In this document: piece after piece, positions 27,312-35,057 of the stretch
Numbering within the stretch: the first letter of the stretch is position 1
How the letters are laid out: each line of letters starts with the position of its first letter
Origin: Lachnospiraceae bacterium
GTDB taxonomy: Bacteria; Bacillota; Clostridia; Lachnospirales; Lachnospiraceae
Length of the DNA: 64,000 nt
Direction: 5' to 3'
NCBI GenBank assembly: GCA_029224965.1
Contig: JAQXVO010000033.1
Location: forward strand, 114,697-178,696
Notes under the pieces: generated by a model
What the model saw: only the letters and a program-made list of their open reading frames with translations
Databases searched by the model: none
What the model was told of the DNA's origin: nothing
Position numbers and translations under genes: made by a program

Positions 27312-27362
27312 GGTCAAAAAATACGATTCATCTGTGCATGGAAAACTAGAACTGATCCACTT

Positions 27363-28364
27363 CTATTGATTGCCTGTTCCCGACAGCTCAGAGGATGCAG
27401 CCAATAGCTTCTTCTGGATTCTTGCCATGGAATCAATGTAATAGTTGTAATCTGCTGTTGACATGGTGCTTTCACTCTGATCATATGCGTTTGCCTGTTT
27501 CTCGAAATCAGAAAGCTTTGTCAGATAATCAGAATACTCACTTAAGAGGTTGAGATCTGAAGGATTTGCTTGATATTTTTTTGCCAACTCCACGTATTGA
27601 TCTACGAATGCTTCATAGCTGTCAAGGAAGCTCTTTAATTCCGGTGTTACCTGTCCGGAAGCTGCCGCGGCACTGTCTGATGAGCTGTTGTTGGATGGCT
27701 GTGCTGCAGTGATATTGTCAATAAATTTATCGAAATCTCCTATATAGGAATACTTTGTGTTATCCGACTGGCCCAGGCTGGCTATATATGCATTTGATGA
27801 TCCCGGAATAAAAATAATGACATTCTTGAAATAAATGGTTTTTGCATCAGAATTTTCAAAGTTTGAAGTACCCGTGATATCAAAGCTGACGGATGGATAA
27901 CCGGCCACCGTAAGATCCTTTTTATCAGCAATGTCTGTAGTATCAAAATGAAGATTATCCGAATTCATACCGCTGACAATCTGAGATGGTACTGTTCCTT
28001 TCAACTGGTTTATTGTGGACTCATCCAGAACTGACCCGCTGTCCCATTTCTGAAACTTAAGCATGGCAACACTTCCGTTTCCGGATTCAGCGTACCAAGT
28101 CATATCATCGTCAGTACTATTATCATTACTGAGACTGAAATAATTTGGAACATGAATAATCAAATCCCCGACCGTATAGTCCGTCGTACCTTCGTCATAT
28201 CCATTTCGCTCTTTTTGCTCTGTCTTCTTGGATTCAGTTTCCTCGGCTGCAGCTTTTTTGGCAGGGCTGCTCGCTGTTTTCTTCTTTGAGCTGCCGATGC
28301 AGCCAGCCAGGATGATAGCCGCCGATAATCCGATTGCCGCAATACCTAAAACTCTTCTTTTCAT
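27363..28364 (-). CDS. Putative lipoprotein with C-terminal DUF6591-like helical domain
   Basis: A 333-residue exported protein. The signal peptide (1-21) ends in the lipobox LAGC, so Cys22 is the likely lipid anchor. A Lys/Ala/Glu-rich linker follows, to about 52. A central domain (about 60-225) has alternating strands and resembles surface domains seen in Lachnospiraceae lipoproteins. A Ser/Asn/Ala linker precedes a helical C-terminal domain (about 242-330) starting TPELKSFLDSYEAFVDQYVE, of the DUF6591 type. Function is unknown. It lies 15 bp downstream of a merR gene and is probably transcribed from the merR promoter, so it is the likely regulated target. Confidence 0.85.
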   Translation of the reverse strand: MKRRVLGIAAIGLSAAIILAGCIGSSKKKTASSPAKKAAAEETESKKTEQKERNGYDEGTTDYTVGDLIIHVPNYFSLSNDNSTDDDMTWYAESGNGSVAMLKFQKWDSGSVLDESTINQLKGTVPSQIVSGMNSDNLHFDTTDIADKKDLTVAGYPSVSFDITGTSNFENSDAKTIYFKNVIIFIPGSSNAYIASLGQSDNTKYSYIGDFDKFIDNITAAQPSNNSSSDSAAAASGQVTPELKSFLDSYEAFVDQYVELAKKYQANPSDLNLLSEYSDYLTKLSDFEKQANAYDQSESTMSTADYNYYIDSMARIQKKLLAASSELSGTGNQ

Positions 28365-28379
28365 AGTGATTTCCTCCTT

Positions 28380-28775
28380 TTAACCCTTTCTTTCTGTCTC
28401 TTCTTTGATCAATAGCTGAATCCTCCGGACCTTCTCTTCCGTATCCGACCGTTCATTTTTCAGCCTCTGCAGAGCTCCCTTCAGAATCCGAATTTTCTCC
28501 GCCTCCTTATCGTCCAGCATCTCCCGGATTTCAGTGATCCTCAGTCCTGCTTCCCGATACTCAATAATCATCCTTAGTCTCTGAACCTTGCCGCTGTCAT
28601 ATTCCTTAAAATTCTGAGCGCCTTCTCTTCTGCTTGGCGGCAGAAGTCCGATTCTGTCATAATAGAAAAGAGTTTTTCTCGTCGTCCCGGTCAGCCGGCA
28701 GACCTCACCGACGGAATACAGATTTTCTTTTTTTTGAACCTTACTCGTGGAAGGCCCTCTGACGATTTCTGCCAT
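28380..28775 (-). CDS. MerR-family transcriptional regulator
   Basis: This 131-residue regulator has an N-terminal winged helix (about 20-88) with YSVGEVCRLTGTTRKTLFYYDRIG, followed by a coiled-coil dimerisation helix (about 95-128). There is no added effector domain and no metal-binding cysteine cluster, so the inducer is unclear. I chose the ATG at 28775 after AAAGGGGAAG; a longer frame to 28844 would overlap the promoter. Its promoter has the 19-bp spacer and central palindrome typical of MerR activation. The next gene encodes a lipoprotein, which suggests response to an envelope stimulus. Confidence 0.9.
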   Translation of the reverse strand: MAEIVRGPSTSKVQKKENLYSVGEVCRLTGTTRKTLFYYDRIGLLPPSRREGAQNFKEYDSGKVQRLRMIIEYREAGLRITEIREMLDDKEAEKIRILKGALQRLKNERSDTEEKVRRIQLLIKEETERKG

Positions 28776-28813
28776 CGTCTTCCCCTTTCTTTTTCCTGAT
28801 CCATCCCTCGAAA

Positions 28814-28844
28814 AGTCTAAGTCCGTTCCCCGCGGAACGGTCAA
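28814..28844 (-). promoter_or_regulatory. MerR-type promoter/operator of the merR-lipoprotein operon
   Basis: Minus strand TTGACC (28839-28844), 19-bp spacer, TAGACT (28814-28819). The spacer holds the palindrome CCGTTCC-N4-GGAACGG (28823-28840). A stretched spacer with a central dyad is the hallmark of promoters activated by MerR proteins. Confidence 0.85.
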
Positions 28845-29044
28845 CGGCAGATTAGACTGGGCGATAGACTATCTCTTCTATCATGTTCCCGCTTCTTTAA
28901 CGTCTTGCTTATTTTCAGGATAGCGGCAGGACCTCCCCTTTTTAATGCCCAAAATTTTTCCAAGTTTTTTGAAATTGGCTTGCATAGAAAATCAAGAGAT
29001 TGGAAGAACTATGCTTCATATGACTGGCGGGTTTATATTTCCGC

Positions 29045-29084
29045 AAAAAATACGGCCATCAGAGCCTTCACTCCGATGGCCGTA
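29045..29084 (-). terminator. Terminator after the zinc-ribbon hypothetical gene
   Basis: 10-bp stem TACGGCCATC/GATGGCCGTA followed on the minus strand by TTTTTT. It lies about 30 bp past the stop codon. The rest of 28845-29044 holds nothing I recognise. Confidence 0.88.
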
Positions 29085-29114
29085 TCTGTCATTTGATAAA
29101 GGATTTGTCAGGTC

Positions 29115-30209
29115 TCATCCTTCTTTTTCAGAATCACCTCTTTCATTCTTTTCTCTTTTATCACTCTCTCCTTCGCTTGATTTCCCCTCTTCATCCGTTT
29201 CCTTCCTCCCCAGTTCCTGTCTTCTTCTCTCCACAGCATCTTTAAATTTTTCGGCATCTACCGGGTTGATCCGGTTCTCCCAGTCTTCCTCATTATCATA
29301 GATCTGGTCCATATCCAGCCTGTTTTCATATCCGCAGGCTCTGCATTTCCATAGCGGCAGATGATCATCAAATCCTTCCTGGTCATTAAGATGGGCTCCG
29401 CAGCCATCACAGTACCATTCGATATCCGGAAAGCGATGCTCCAGATCCTTTTCATCTCCTGCAAATGTATACTCGTACTCTTCCGGATGCATCAGATAAT
29501 TCAGCTGATCCGTCAGCTCTCCATTTTCACTGGGCCGCCGGCGGATTGCGATAAAGGAGCTGTCATACATCCGAAGCACGCGTCCGGTCTCATTTCGAAG
29601 CAGGCTTCCGGTCAGAAGCCAGAGATATGCATTGTTGAGTCCACTGTCCGATGCAAGACTCAGCTGATATTCCGCATTATAAATTGTCCCGTCAAAGGTC
29701 TCGTCTTCCATGGGAAAGGCTTCTGATTCCTTCTCATCCGGATCCTCTGATTCTCTTTTTTCCGAAAGCTCCAGAATCAGATCCTGCATCGAATCACGCA
29801 TTCTGATCTTCTGATCCTGTGTAAGACGATCCAGCAGACGCACCGTGTTGTCCTTCAGCCGCTGGGTAAGCGTCATATCCCTGACAAAGCATTCCGCCAC
29901 ATGCTTCTGAATCAGTTCCGCACTCTTCCGTTCCTTCTCTTTATTGCCGGCTGCTGTGCCGACCAGTCTTCCGCTAATCTGCGATATTCTGGCACTATCT
30001 CCGGAATAATATCTGCCATGGTATTTCACTGCGTGGATCAGTAATTCCTGATCCGCATATTGGGCATCCCGCTTTGTCTCCCCGTCGGATGGATCCGTCA
30101 CAAGGATCAGGCCCGGAAACCAGATATCCAGGAGATCCAGCTGTCGCGGCATCTTTTGATCGATGATCTCATAATATAAAGCTGCAATATTTCCAAATCT
30201 GAAATCCAT
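29115..30209 (-). CDS. Hypothetical protein with C-terminal zinc ribbon
   Basis: A 364-residue soluble protein that I do not recognise as a whole. Residues 1-230 are mixed alpha/beta and charged, with no signal peptide or membrane helix. A four-cysteine zinc ribbon lies at about 267-296 (CDGCG ... CRACG). The last 60 residues are low-complexity Glu/Lys/Ser/Arg. The start ATG follows an AGAGGAACG stretch. It is transcribed after a terminator of the GGDEF/EAL gene, so it is probably a single gene. The ribbon type is common in small Lachnospiraceae proteins of unknown role. Confidence 0.7.
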   Translation of the reverse strand: MDFRFGNIAALYYEIIDQKMPRQLDLLDIWFPGLILVTDPSDGETKRDAQYADQELLIHAVKYHGRYYSGDSARISQISGRLVGTAAGNKEKERKSAELIQKHVAECFVRDMTLTQRLKDNTVRLLDRLTQDQKIRMRDSMQDLILELSEKRESEDPDEKESEAFPMEDETFDGTIYNAEYQLSLASDSGLNNAYLWLLTGSLLRNETGRVLRMYDSSFIAIRRRPSENGELTDQLNYLMHPEEYEYTFAGDEKDLEHRFPDIEWYCDGCGAHLNDQEGFDDHLPLWKCRACGYENRLDMDQIYDNEEDWENRINPVDAEKFKDAVERRRQELGRKETDEEGKSSEGESDKREKNERGDSEKEG

Positions 30210-30250
30210 TCTTCGTTCCTCTGATAAAAATCCTGATAAAAAAGCTCATA

Positions 30251-30276
30251 AAAAAGCTCCCTTCCGGGAGCTTTTT
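30251..30276. terminator. Terminator after the GGDEF/EAL gene
   Basis: 11-bp stem AAAAAGCTCCC/GGGAGCTTTTT with loop TTCC. T-runs are present on both strands. Confidence 0.93.
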
Positions 30277-30278
30277 CA

Positions 30279-32909
30279 TCACAGGTATTTCTCTTCAAAA
30301 TCCTTCATCGGCATAGGCTTATCATAGTAGGATCCCTGAATGAAGTTCACATGCATGTCCTTCAGGGCATGGGTCTGTTTCTCAGTTTCGACGCCTTCCA
30401 CGACAACTTTTGCCTGCATGACATTGGCAAGGTTGGACACCGTCTTTACAAAGGCATCGGAATAGTTGTCCTCGCCGATGTGATCGATAAAGGTCTTGTC
30501 GATCTTGATCGCATCCAGAGGCAGCTCCTTCAGGCAGTTCAGAGAAGAATAGCCGGTTCCGAAATCGTCCAGAGCCACACGGGCACCCAGCTCCTTGATC
30601 CGGTCCAGGACCTCGATCACATTCTTGAAATCATGGATGGCAATGCCCTCTGTCACCTCAAGAACAAGATTGTAAGGGTTCAGACCGCTTTCTTCCAGGG
30701 CCTCTCTTATGGTGTCCACGATGTCCTTCTGGACGATCTGTACCATGGAGAGGTTTACATTTACCCGATACTCAGGATGGCCGAAATCATTCCAGTGACG
30801 GCAGGTCCGGCAGGCCTCGAAGAGGACGTGCTTTCCGATCGGCACGATCAGGCCCAGATATTCCGAGAGAGGAATAAAGTCACCGGGCATGACAAAGCCC
30901 AGTTCCTTTGAATTCCAGCGAACCAAAGCCTCGGCTCCGCTGCAGGGATGGCCCTCTTTGGTAATGTCGACCAGGGGCTGATAGTAGACCTCGAATTCGC
31001 TGCAGCCCTCTTCCACAGCCTCCCGGAGAGCCTTCTCCAGGTCCAGACGGTGGACGCCCCGGGCGTCTCCGTCCTCGGTATAGGGACGGCAGATGCCCTT
31101 ACCCTCGGCCTTTGCTCTCTGAAGAGCCATATCCGCATGGCGGAATAGTGTAGTCAGATCATGTCCGTCCTTGGGATAGCGGGCGATACCCAGACTGCAG
31201 GTGCAGTAATATTTCTTGCTCCGGAGAATCCAGGGCTTCCGGAATTCCTGGAGGACCTGCTCCGAAATCTGCTCGGCACTCCGGTGGCTGGTATCCGGAA
31301 CCAGAATTCCGAACTCATCTCCGCCGGTCCGGTAGACCACGGCTTCACTGCCCACGGTCCGGACCAGATCCTCTGCCGCCTTCTGCAGGAGGAGATCTCC
31401 GTCCTTATGGCCCAGGCTGTCATTGATATTCTTGAAATCATCCAGATCGATGCAGATATAGGAACCGCCGCTTCCATTTTCCAGAACCGACCGGTCCAGC
31501 TCCCTCTGAAGCTCCGTCTCACAGCTCTTCCGATTCTTTAATCCGGTCAGGGAATCCGTATAGATCTGGTGCTCGATCCTCTCCTGATAATGCTTCATAC
31601 CGGTGACGTCATAGATGGTCACGAGGCGTACCCGCCGTCCATCCACCCAGTGGATCTCGGACAGGCTGATATCATACCATCTCCGGCTCCGCTTTGCCTC
31701 GAAGGTATAGTTCTGTCCGGTCTCCTCCATGGGACGGAAGAGCTCCTCCTCCAGGATTCTCCGGTCACTCTCATCGGACAGGGCCGACTGGAAGGCCTTG
31801 TTGGTGTAGAGGACATTGTTTCTGGCAGGATCAATGACTTCGACGCCGCAGCCGGTATGCTCCAGGATGGCATTGAGTGTCTTGTAGGAGCCGGCCAGGG
31901 AATGGGTGGTGATCTTCCGTATCAGAATGGTCTGGCAGACCTGGCGGACCTCATTCAGATACTGGATCTCGTCCTGCTTCCAGTAATGCGGTTCGTCCGA
32001 TGCAAACTGCAGATAGAGCTCCGGCTTCTTATCGATGATGATCGGATAGAAAACCGCTGCTCTGATGCCGCAGAGGTCAAAATAGGACCGGAAATTGTCC
32101 GGCAGCATGGAATCCGAGGAAATCGTATAGCTTCTTCCATTGAAGAAAGGAAAGTTCACAAGTCCCGTGCTCTGGATATCATCCCGGATGCTCTTCTTTT
32201 CAGCATATTCAGAGAAAATTGCAACATGATCCTTACTATCTTCCTGGAAGATCGCAGCCTCCGACAGATGCAGGGTCTTTGCAGCCAGGCTGATGATCTG
32301 ATCGGCTGCCTTATGGAAATCATTCTCTCCCTCCATCAGATTCAGCATCTGATTGACCGAGGCATTCCGTTCCAGAAGGATGCGGTTTCTCTCACTTTCC
32401 TCTCTGGCATCCGTCAATTCCTGACAGAGGGATCCGGTTTTGGAAATGGCGGAAAGGCAGAGATCGAGAGAGGACTCGATCAGCCGCTCACAGTGCTCGA
32501 TCTCCATGACATCCGCCAGGCGGACTGCCTTTCCGGTCAGAGCCGGATCCCCGGCCAGCCGGTCCAGGCCGAGAAGAATGATGACAAAGACCAGTCCCCT
32601 CTTGGGGTCTCTGACTGCAATTCCAGACATGAGCCTGGGAGACTCAGCCTGACCGCGGATTACATTTTCCAGATCCGATCCTACGAAGCGCTCCAGGAAG
32701 GCTTCGATTTTCTCTTCCGGATAAAAGTGATTCAGGACCTCACTCTCCTCTGGAGAAACGTCCTTATTCTGATTGTATTCGCATTTAAAATGATCACCCT
32801 GATAGGAATAACATCTGTAATAGATCTGACAGGCACTGGCGATGTCATCCATGATCTGGTGGCCCTTCAGGCAAAAAATCTTTCGTAAACTCTCTGCTGT
32901 CCCACTCAT
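30279..32909 (-). CDS. GAF-PAS-GGDEF-EAL cyclic di-GMP protein
   Basis: An 876-residue soluble signalling protein. The N-terminal 170 residues are helical and unassigned. They are followed by a GAF-like sensor (about 185-330), a PAS-like segment (about 340-440), GGDEF (about 445-610) and EAL (about 620-875). The GGDEF signature is intact (RTGGDEF, 529-533), as is EAL at 660-662. DDFGTGYSS and EGVETEKQ, which hold metal and loop-6 residues, are also intact, so both synthesis and breakdown of c-di-GMP are possible. There is no membrane segment, so the signal is probably cytoplasmic. The start lies five bases after the methyltransferase-like gene, with its ribosome site GGAG inside that gene's end, so the two are coupled. 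Confidence 0.93.
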   Translation of the reverse strand: MSGTAESLRKIFCLKGHQIMDDIASACQIYYRCYSYQGDHFKCEYNQNKDVSPEESEVLNHFYPEEKIEAFLERFVGSDLENVIRGQAESPRLMSGIAVRDPKRGLVFVIILLGLDRLAGDPALTGKAVRLADVMEIEHCERLIESSLDLCLSAISKTGSLCQELTDAREESERNRILLERNASVNQMLNLMEGENDFHKAADQIISLAAKTLHLSEAAIFQEDSKDHVAIFSEYAEKKSIRDDIQSTGLVNFPFFNGRSYTISSDSMLPDNFRSYFDLCGIRAAVFYPIIIDKKPELYLQFASDEPHYWKQDEIQYLNEVRQVCQTILIRKITTHSLAGSYKTLNAILEHTGCGVEVIDPARNNVLYTNKAFQSALSDESDRRILEEELFRPMEETGQNYTFEAKRSRRWYDISLSEIHWVDGRRVRLVTIYDVTGMKHYQERIEHQIYTDSLTGLKNRKSCETELQRELDRSVLENGSGGSYICIDLDDFKNINDSLGHKDGDLLLQKAAEDLVRTVGSEAVVYRTGGDEFGILVPDTSHRSAEQISEQVLQEFRKPWILRSKKYYCTCSLGIARYPKDGHDLTTLFRHADMALQRAKAEGKGICRPYTEDGDARGVHRLDLEKALREAVEEGCSEFEVYYQPLVDITKEGHPCSGAEALVRWNSKELGFVMPGDFIPLSEYLGLIVPIGKHVLFEACRTCRHWNDFGHPEYRVNVNLSMVQIVQKDIVDTIREALEESGLNPYNLVLEVTEGIAIHDFKNVIEVLDRIKELGARVALDDFGTGYSSLNCLKELPLDAIKIDKTFIDHIGEDNYSDAFVKTVSNLANVMQAKVVVEGVETEKQTHALKDMHVNFIQGSYYDKPMPMKDFEEKYL

Positions 32910-32914
32910 CTGGC

Positions 32915-34510
32915 TTATCTCTTCTCCACAATATAAATACTCTGTCTTCGTCGAAGCTCCATGGTACGAACCAGTTTGAGCTCCGGATGCAGGCGGATCT
33001 GCTTCAGGATCTGTCCCTCTTCCGCCGATAGGATGAAGAACATGGCCTGATCCGTCGTAAGCTGAATGCTTCTGTCAAAGAAGCTCCGGTAGAAGCTGTC
33101 CTTCTCCGCCGCTGTTTTCCCGTAGAGATCCGGGCATTCGGTGATCACCTCGTCAAAGAGATAATCATGCCGGAAATCGAAGAAATCACGATTGATAAAG
33201 TTGATGGATACTCCCGCTTTCTCGGCATTCTCCCGGCCGCCGAGGATGGCTCTGCCGAAGGTGTCCGTGCCGTAGATCTCCCTTGCAGGGACGGCCATAT
33301 GGCGTTCGATCAGAAGGGTTCCGACCCCGCAGAAGGGATCGATGATCTGGGCCTTTTCTTTAAGATAAGGCCGGATCATCTCCACTGCCTCCGCCGCCTT
33401 GATCGGCGAAGTCGAGGAAGCTTCCGTATGAACCCGATAGGAGAAGCGCTCGTCCCAGGGCCGGTCGGCCTCATTTAAGAGAAGATAGGGCGCAAAGCTT
33501 CCGTCCCTTTTCTTGACGAGGATCAGGGTGAATTCGTAATTTCCTGGCAGATTCCGGAGTCTTCCGCCGGAAGCCTCCTCAAGCTCATAGCCCATCTTCC
33601 GGACCAGGGTACCGAAGCTGTCCTCCTTATCCCGGCTCCGGATCTCCAGACGGAAGGAATAGGAATCGGTCCGCTTCTCCCCTTCCTTCTGACCCTCCAG
33701 GCCGAAGAGCTCATCCAGCATGGAAAGAAGGGCAGAATTTTTGACCAGGTCCCGGATCCGGTCCAGAGTCAGGACAAATCCCCTCCTCACCGGAATCAGA
33801 AACCAGGCCTCTCTGTAATAGCGAATTTTCTGAAGAAGTCTCTCATCCGACAGACGGACCCGGACGCCTCCGCCGGTCTCTCTGGCATTGCCGCCCAGAT
33901 CCCGGACCAGGTATTCCCGGACCGGCCGGTCCGCTAAGATCATCATCTCATAGGATTTGGAGAAAGGCCTAAAGGTATGGGCCGGCTTCTCATAGGAGGC
34001 CAAAATCATCTCCAGCTCCCGCCGTTCTTCCCGGATATGCTTCCGGTCCGCATCTTCCCATTCTGTTTCCGTGATAAATGTAAGGCGGTCCCGCAATGCC
34101 TGCACATAGGGCGACAAATCACAGGCAGTCATTGCCTTCAAATAGGCGGCTCTGACATAAAGGGTTTCCTCCCTGCTGTAGGCATTAAAAAGTTCCTGAC
34201 CGATGGTCTTCTTTTTATCCGCATCTGCCTGAAAAAGAAGCTCGGAAAGAAGGGAGGCCGCATTTTTCCGGGTCTTGGCATCCGGATCCTTTAGGAAAGG
34301 CGGGATCAGATCAATCTCGCTCTCCAAGAGGTCATAGAGCGCATTCAGCTTCCCTTCGGTCTCTTCCGCCGGAAGCTTCTTCTGTATGAAGTTATCACGT
34401 TTGGAAATCAGATCGAATAGAGCGGATCTGAGCTCACTCAGATCCTTTCTGTGGCTCCCCGCTGAACTCAGTCCATTCAGAATATCCTGATAATGATTGA
34501 TATCTTCCAT
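32915..34510 (-). CDS. RNA methyltransferase-like protein with helical-repeat N-terminus
   Basis: This protein has 531 residues from the ATG at 34510, which follows AGGAAG (a GTG 15 bases upstream is less likely). The N-terminal 160 residues are helical and look like HEAT-type repeats. The middle region is unassigned. The C-terminal third resembles the Rossmann methyltransferase of the Trm11/RlmKL group: motif I IIDPFCGVGTLLIE begins near 389, and YGTDTFG follows. The catalytic motif IV, normally (D/N)PPY, reads TECPDLYG here (about 457-464), so activity or target base may differ. It is the first gene of a two-gene operon with the c-di-GMP protein. No clear family name fits the full length. 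Confidence 0.75.
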   Translation of the reverse strand: MEDINHYQDILNGLSSAGSHRKDLSELRSALFDLISKRDNFIQKKLPAEETEGKLNALYDLLESEIDLIPPFLKDPDAKTRKNAASLLSELLFQADADKKKTIGQELFNAYSREETLYVRAAYLKAMTACDLSPYVQALRDRLTFITETEWEDADRKHIREERRELEMILASYEKPAHTFRPFSKSYEMMILADRPVREYLVRDLGGNARETGGGVRVRLSDERLLQKIRYYREAWFLIPVRRGFVLTLDRIRDLVKNSALLSMLDELFGLEGQKEGEKRTDSYSFRLEIRSRDKEDSFGTLVRKMGYELEEASGGRLRNLPGNYEFTLILVKKRDGSFAPYLLLNEADRPWDERFSYRVHTEASSTSPIKAAEAVEMIRPYLKEKAQIIDPFCGVGTLLIERHMAVPAREIYGTDTFGRAILGGRENAEKAGVSINFINRDFFDFRHDYLFDEVITECPDLYGKTAAEKDSFYRSFFDRSIQLTTDQAMFFILSAEEGQILKQIRLHPELKLVRTMELRRRQSIYIVEKR

Positions 34511-34800
34511 AATCTTCCTATCCACAGATGCTATTGGTTTACCTTACTGATTTACAGATATGATCAAATTGTATCACATTTTGTACTATAACATATTCCA
34601 AAGAACTATTAATCCAAAATAGAATAATACCGCATATGCAAGTCCTTATGAAGATCATTATAAGGCTATTTCATGCATTTTTCGAAACTATTTCTCTAAA
34701 ATTAGTTTCCGGTATTGGGATTTTACCGTCCATTGACAGAATTTCCAGAATAATGCACAATTATCGGCCAAAATATTTGTATATTTTGTTTGATTGCACA

Positions 34801-34828
34801 TTGCTCAAATTTCCACGCCTGCTATAAT
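34801..34828 (+). promoter_or_regulatory. Promoter of the candidate small RNA
   Basis: TTGCTC (34801-34806), 16-bp spacer, perfect TATAAT (34823-34828) with an extended TG (TGC-TATAAT). A second weaker pair, TTGACA at 34733 with CACAAT, lies further upstream. Confidence 0.78.
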
Positions 34829-34833
34829 GAAAT

Positions 34834-34948
34834 TGACTTAAGAAATACATCCCCTTAAGTATTTCGAACAAGTCACTTCCCCTTTATATATTTTTAACCC
34901 CCTTTCAGCGGCAGTTCACTCCCCCTATTGAACTGCTGCTAATTTTTT
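34834..34948 (+). ncRNA. Candidate C-rich trans-acting small RNA (about 115 nt)
   Basis: The unit lies between the divergent methyltransferase-like gene and the aspS terminator and has no reading frame. It begins at the predicted start point of the 34801-34828 promoter. A 5' hairpin (34834-34875) has outer stem TGACTT/AAGTCA and inner stem GAAATAC/GTATTTC, with apical loop ATCCCCTTAA. A linker carries CTTCCCCTTT (34876-34885) and AACCCCCTTTC (34896-34906). A terminator hairpin follows (34907-34940, 12 bp with one G-T pair) with loop CTCCCCCTAT, then TTTTTT. All four CCCC motifs are in loops or single strands. That layout is known from Gram-positive sRNAs that pair with ribosome sites (S. aureus Rsa RNAs, streptococcal csRNAs). 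Family membership is not claimed. Confidence 0.72.
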
Positions 34949-34976
34949 ACCTTAAAACAGTAAAACGATGGTAAAT

Positions 34977-35047
34977 CAAAAGAGCTGCTGTCCTCCCTTC
35001 CTCTGGCTTCATTGTCAGGGGAAAGGACATAGGACAGCAGCTCTTTT
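34977..35047 (-). terminator. Terminator after aspS
   Basis: Arms AAAGAGCTGCTGTCCT (34978-34993) and AGGACAGCAGCTCTTT form a long stem with a 37-base loop, with T-rich sequence after it on the minus strand. It lies 11 bp past the aspS stop. Confidence 0.85.
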
Positions 35048-35057
35048 TCTCTTATAC

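Noticed and set aside
28905..29301. Overlapping plus-strand frames near 29 kb
   Set aside because: They run into the terminator and antisense to the zinc-ribbon gene, with no ribosome site.
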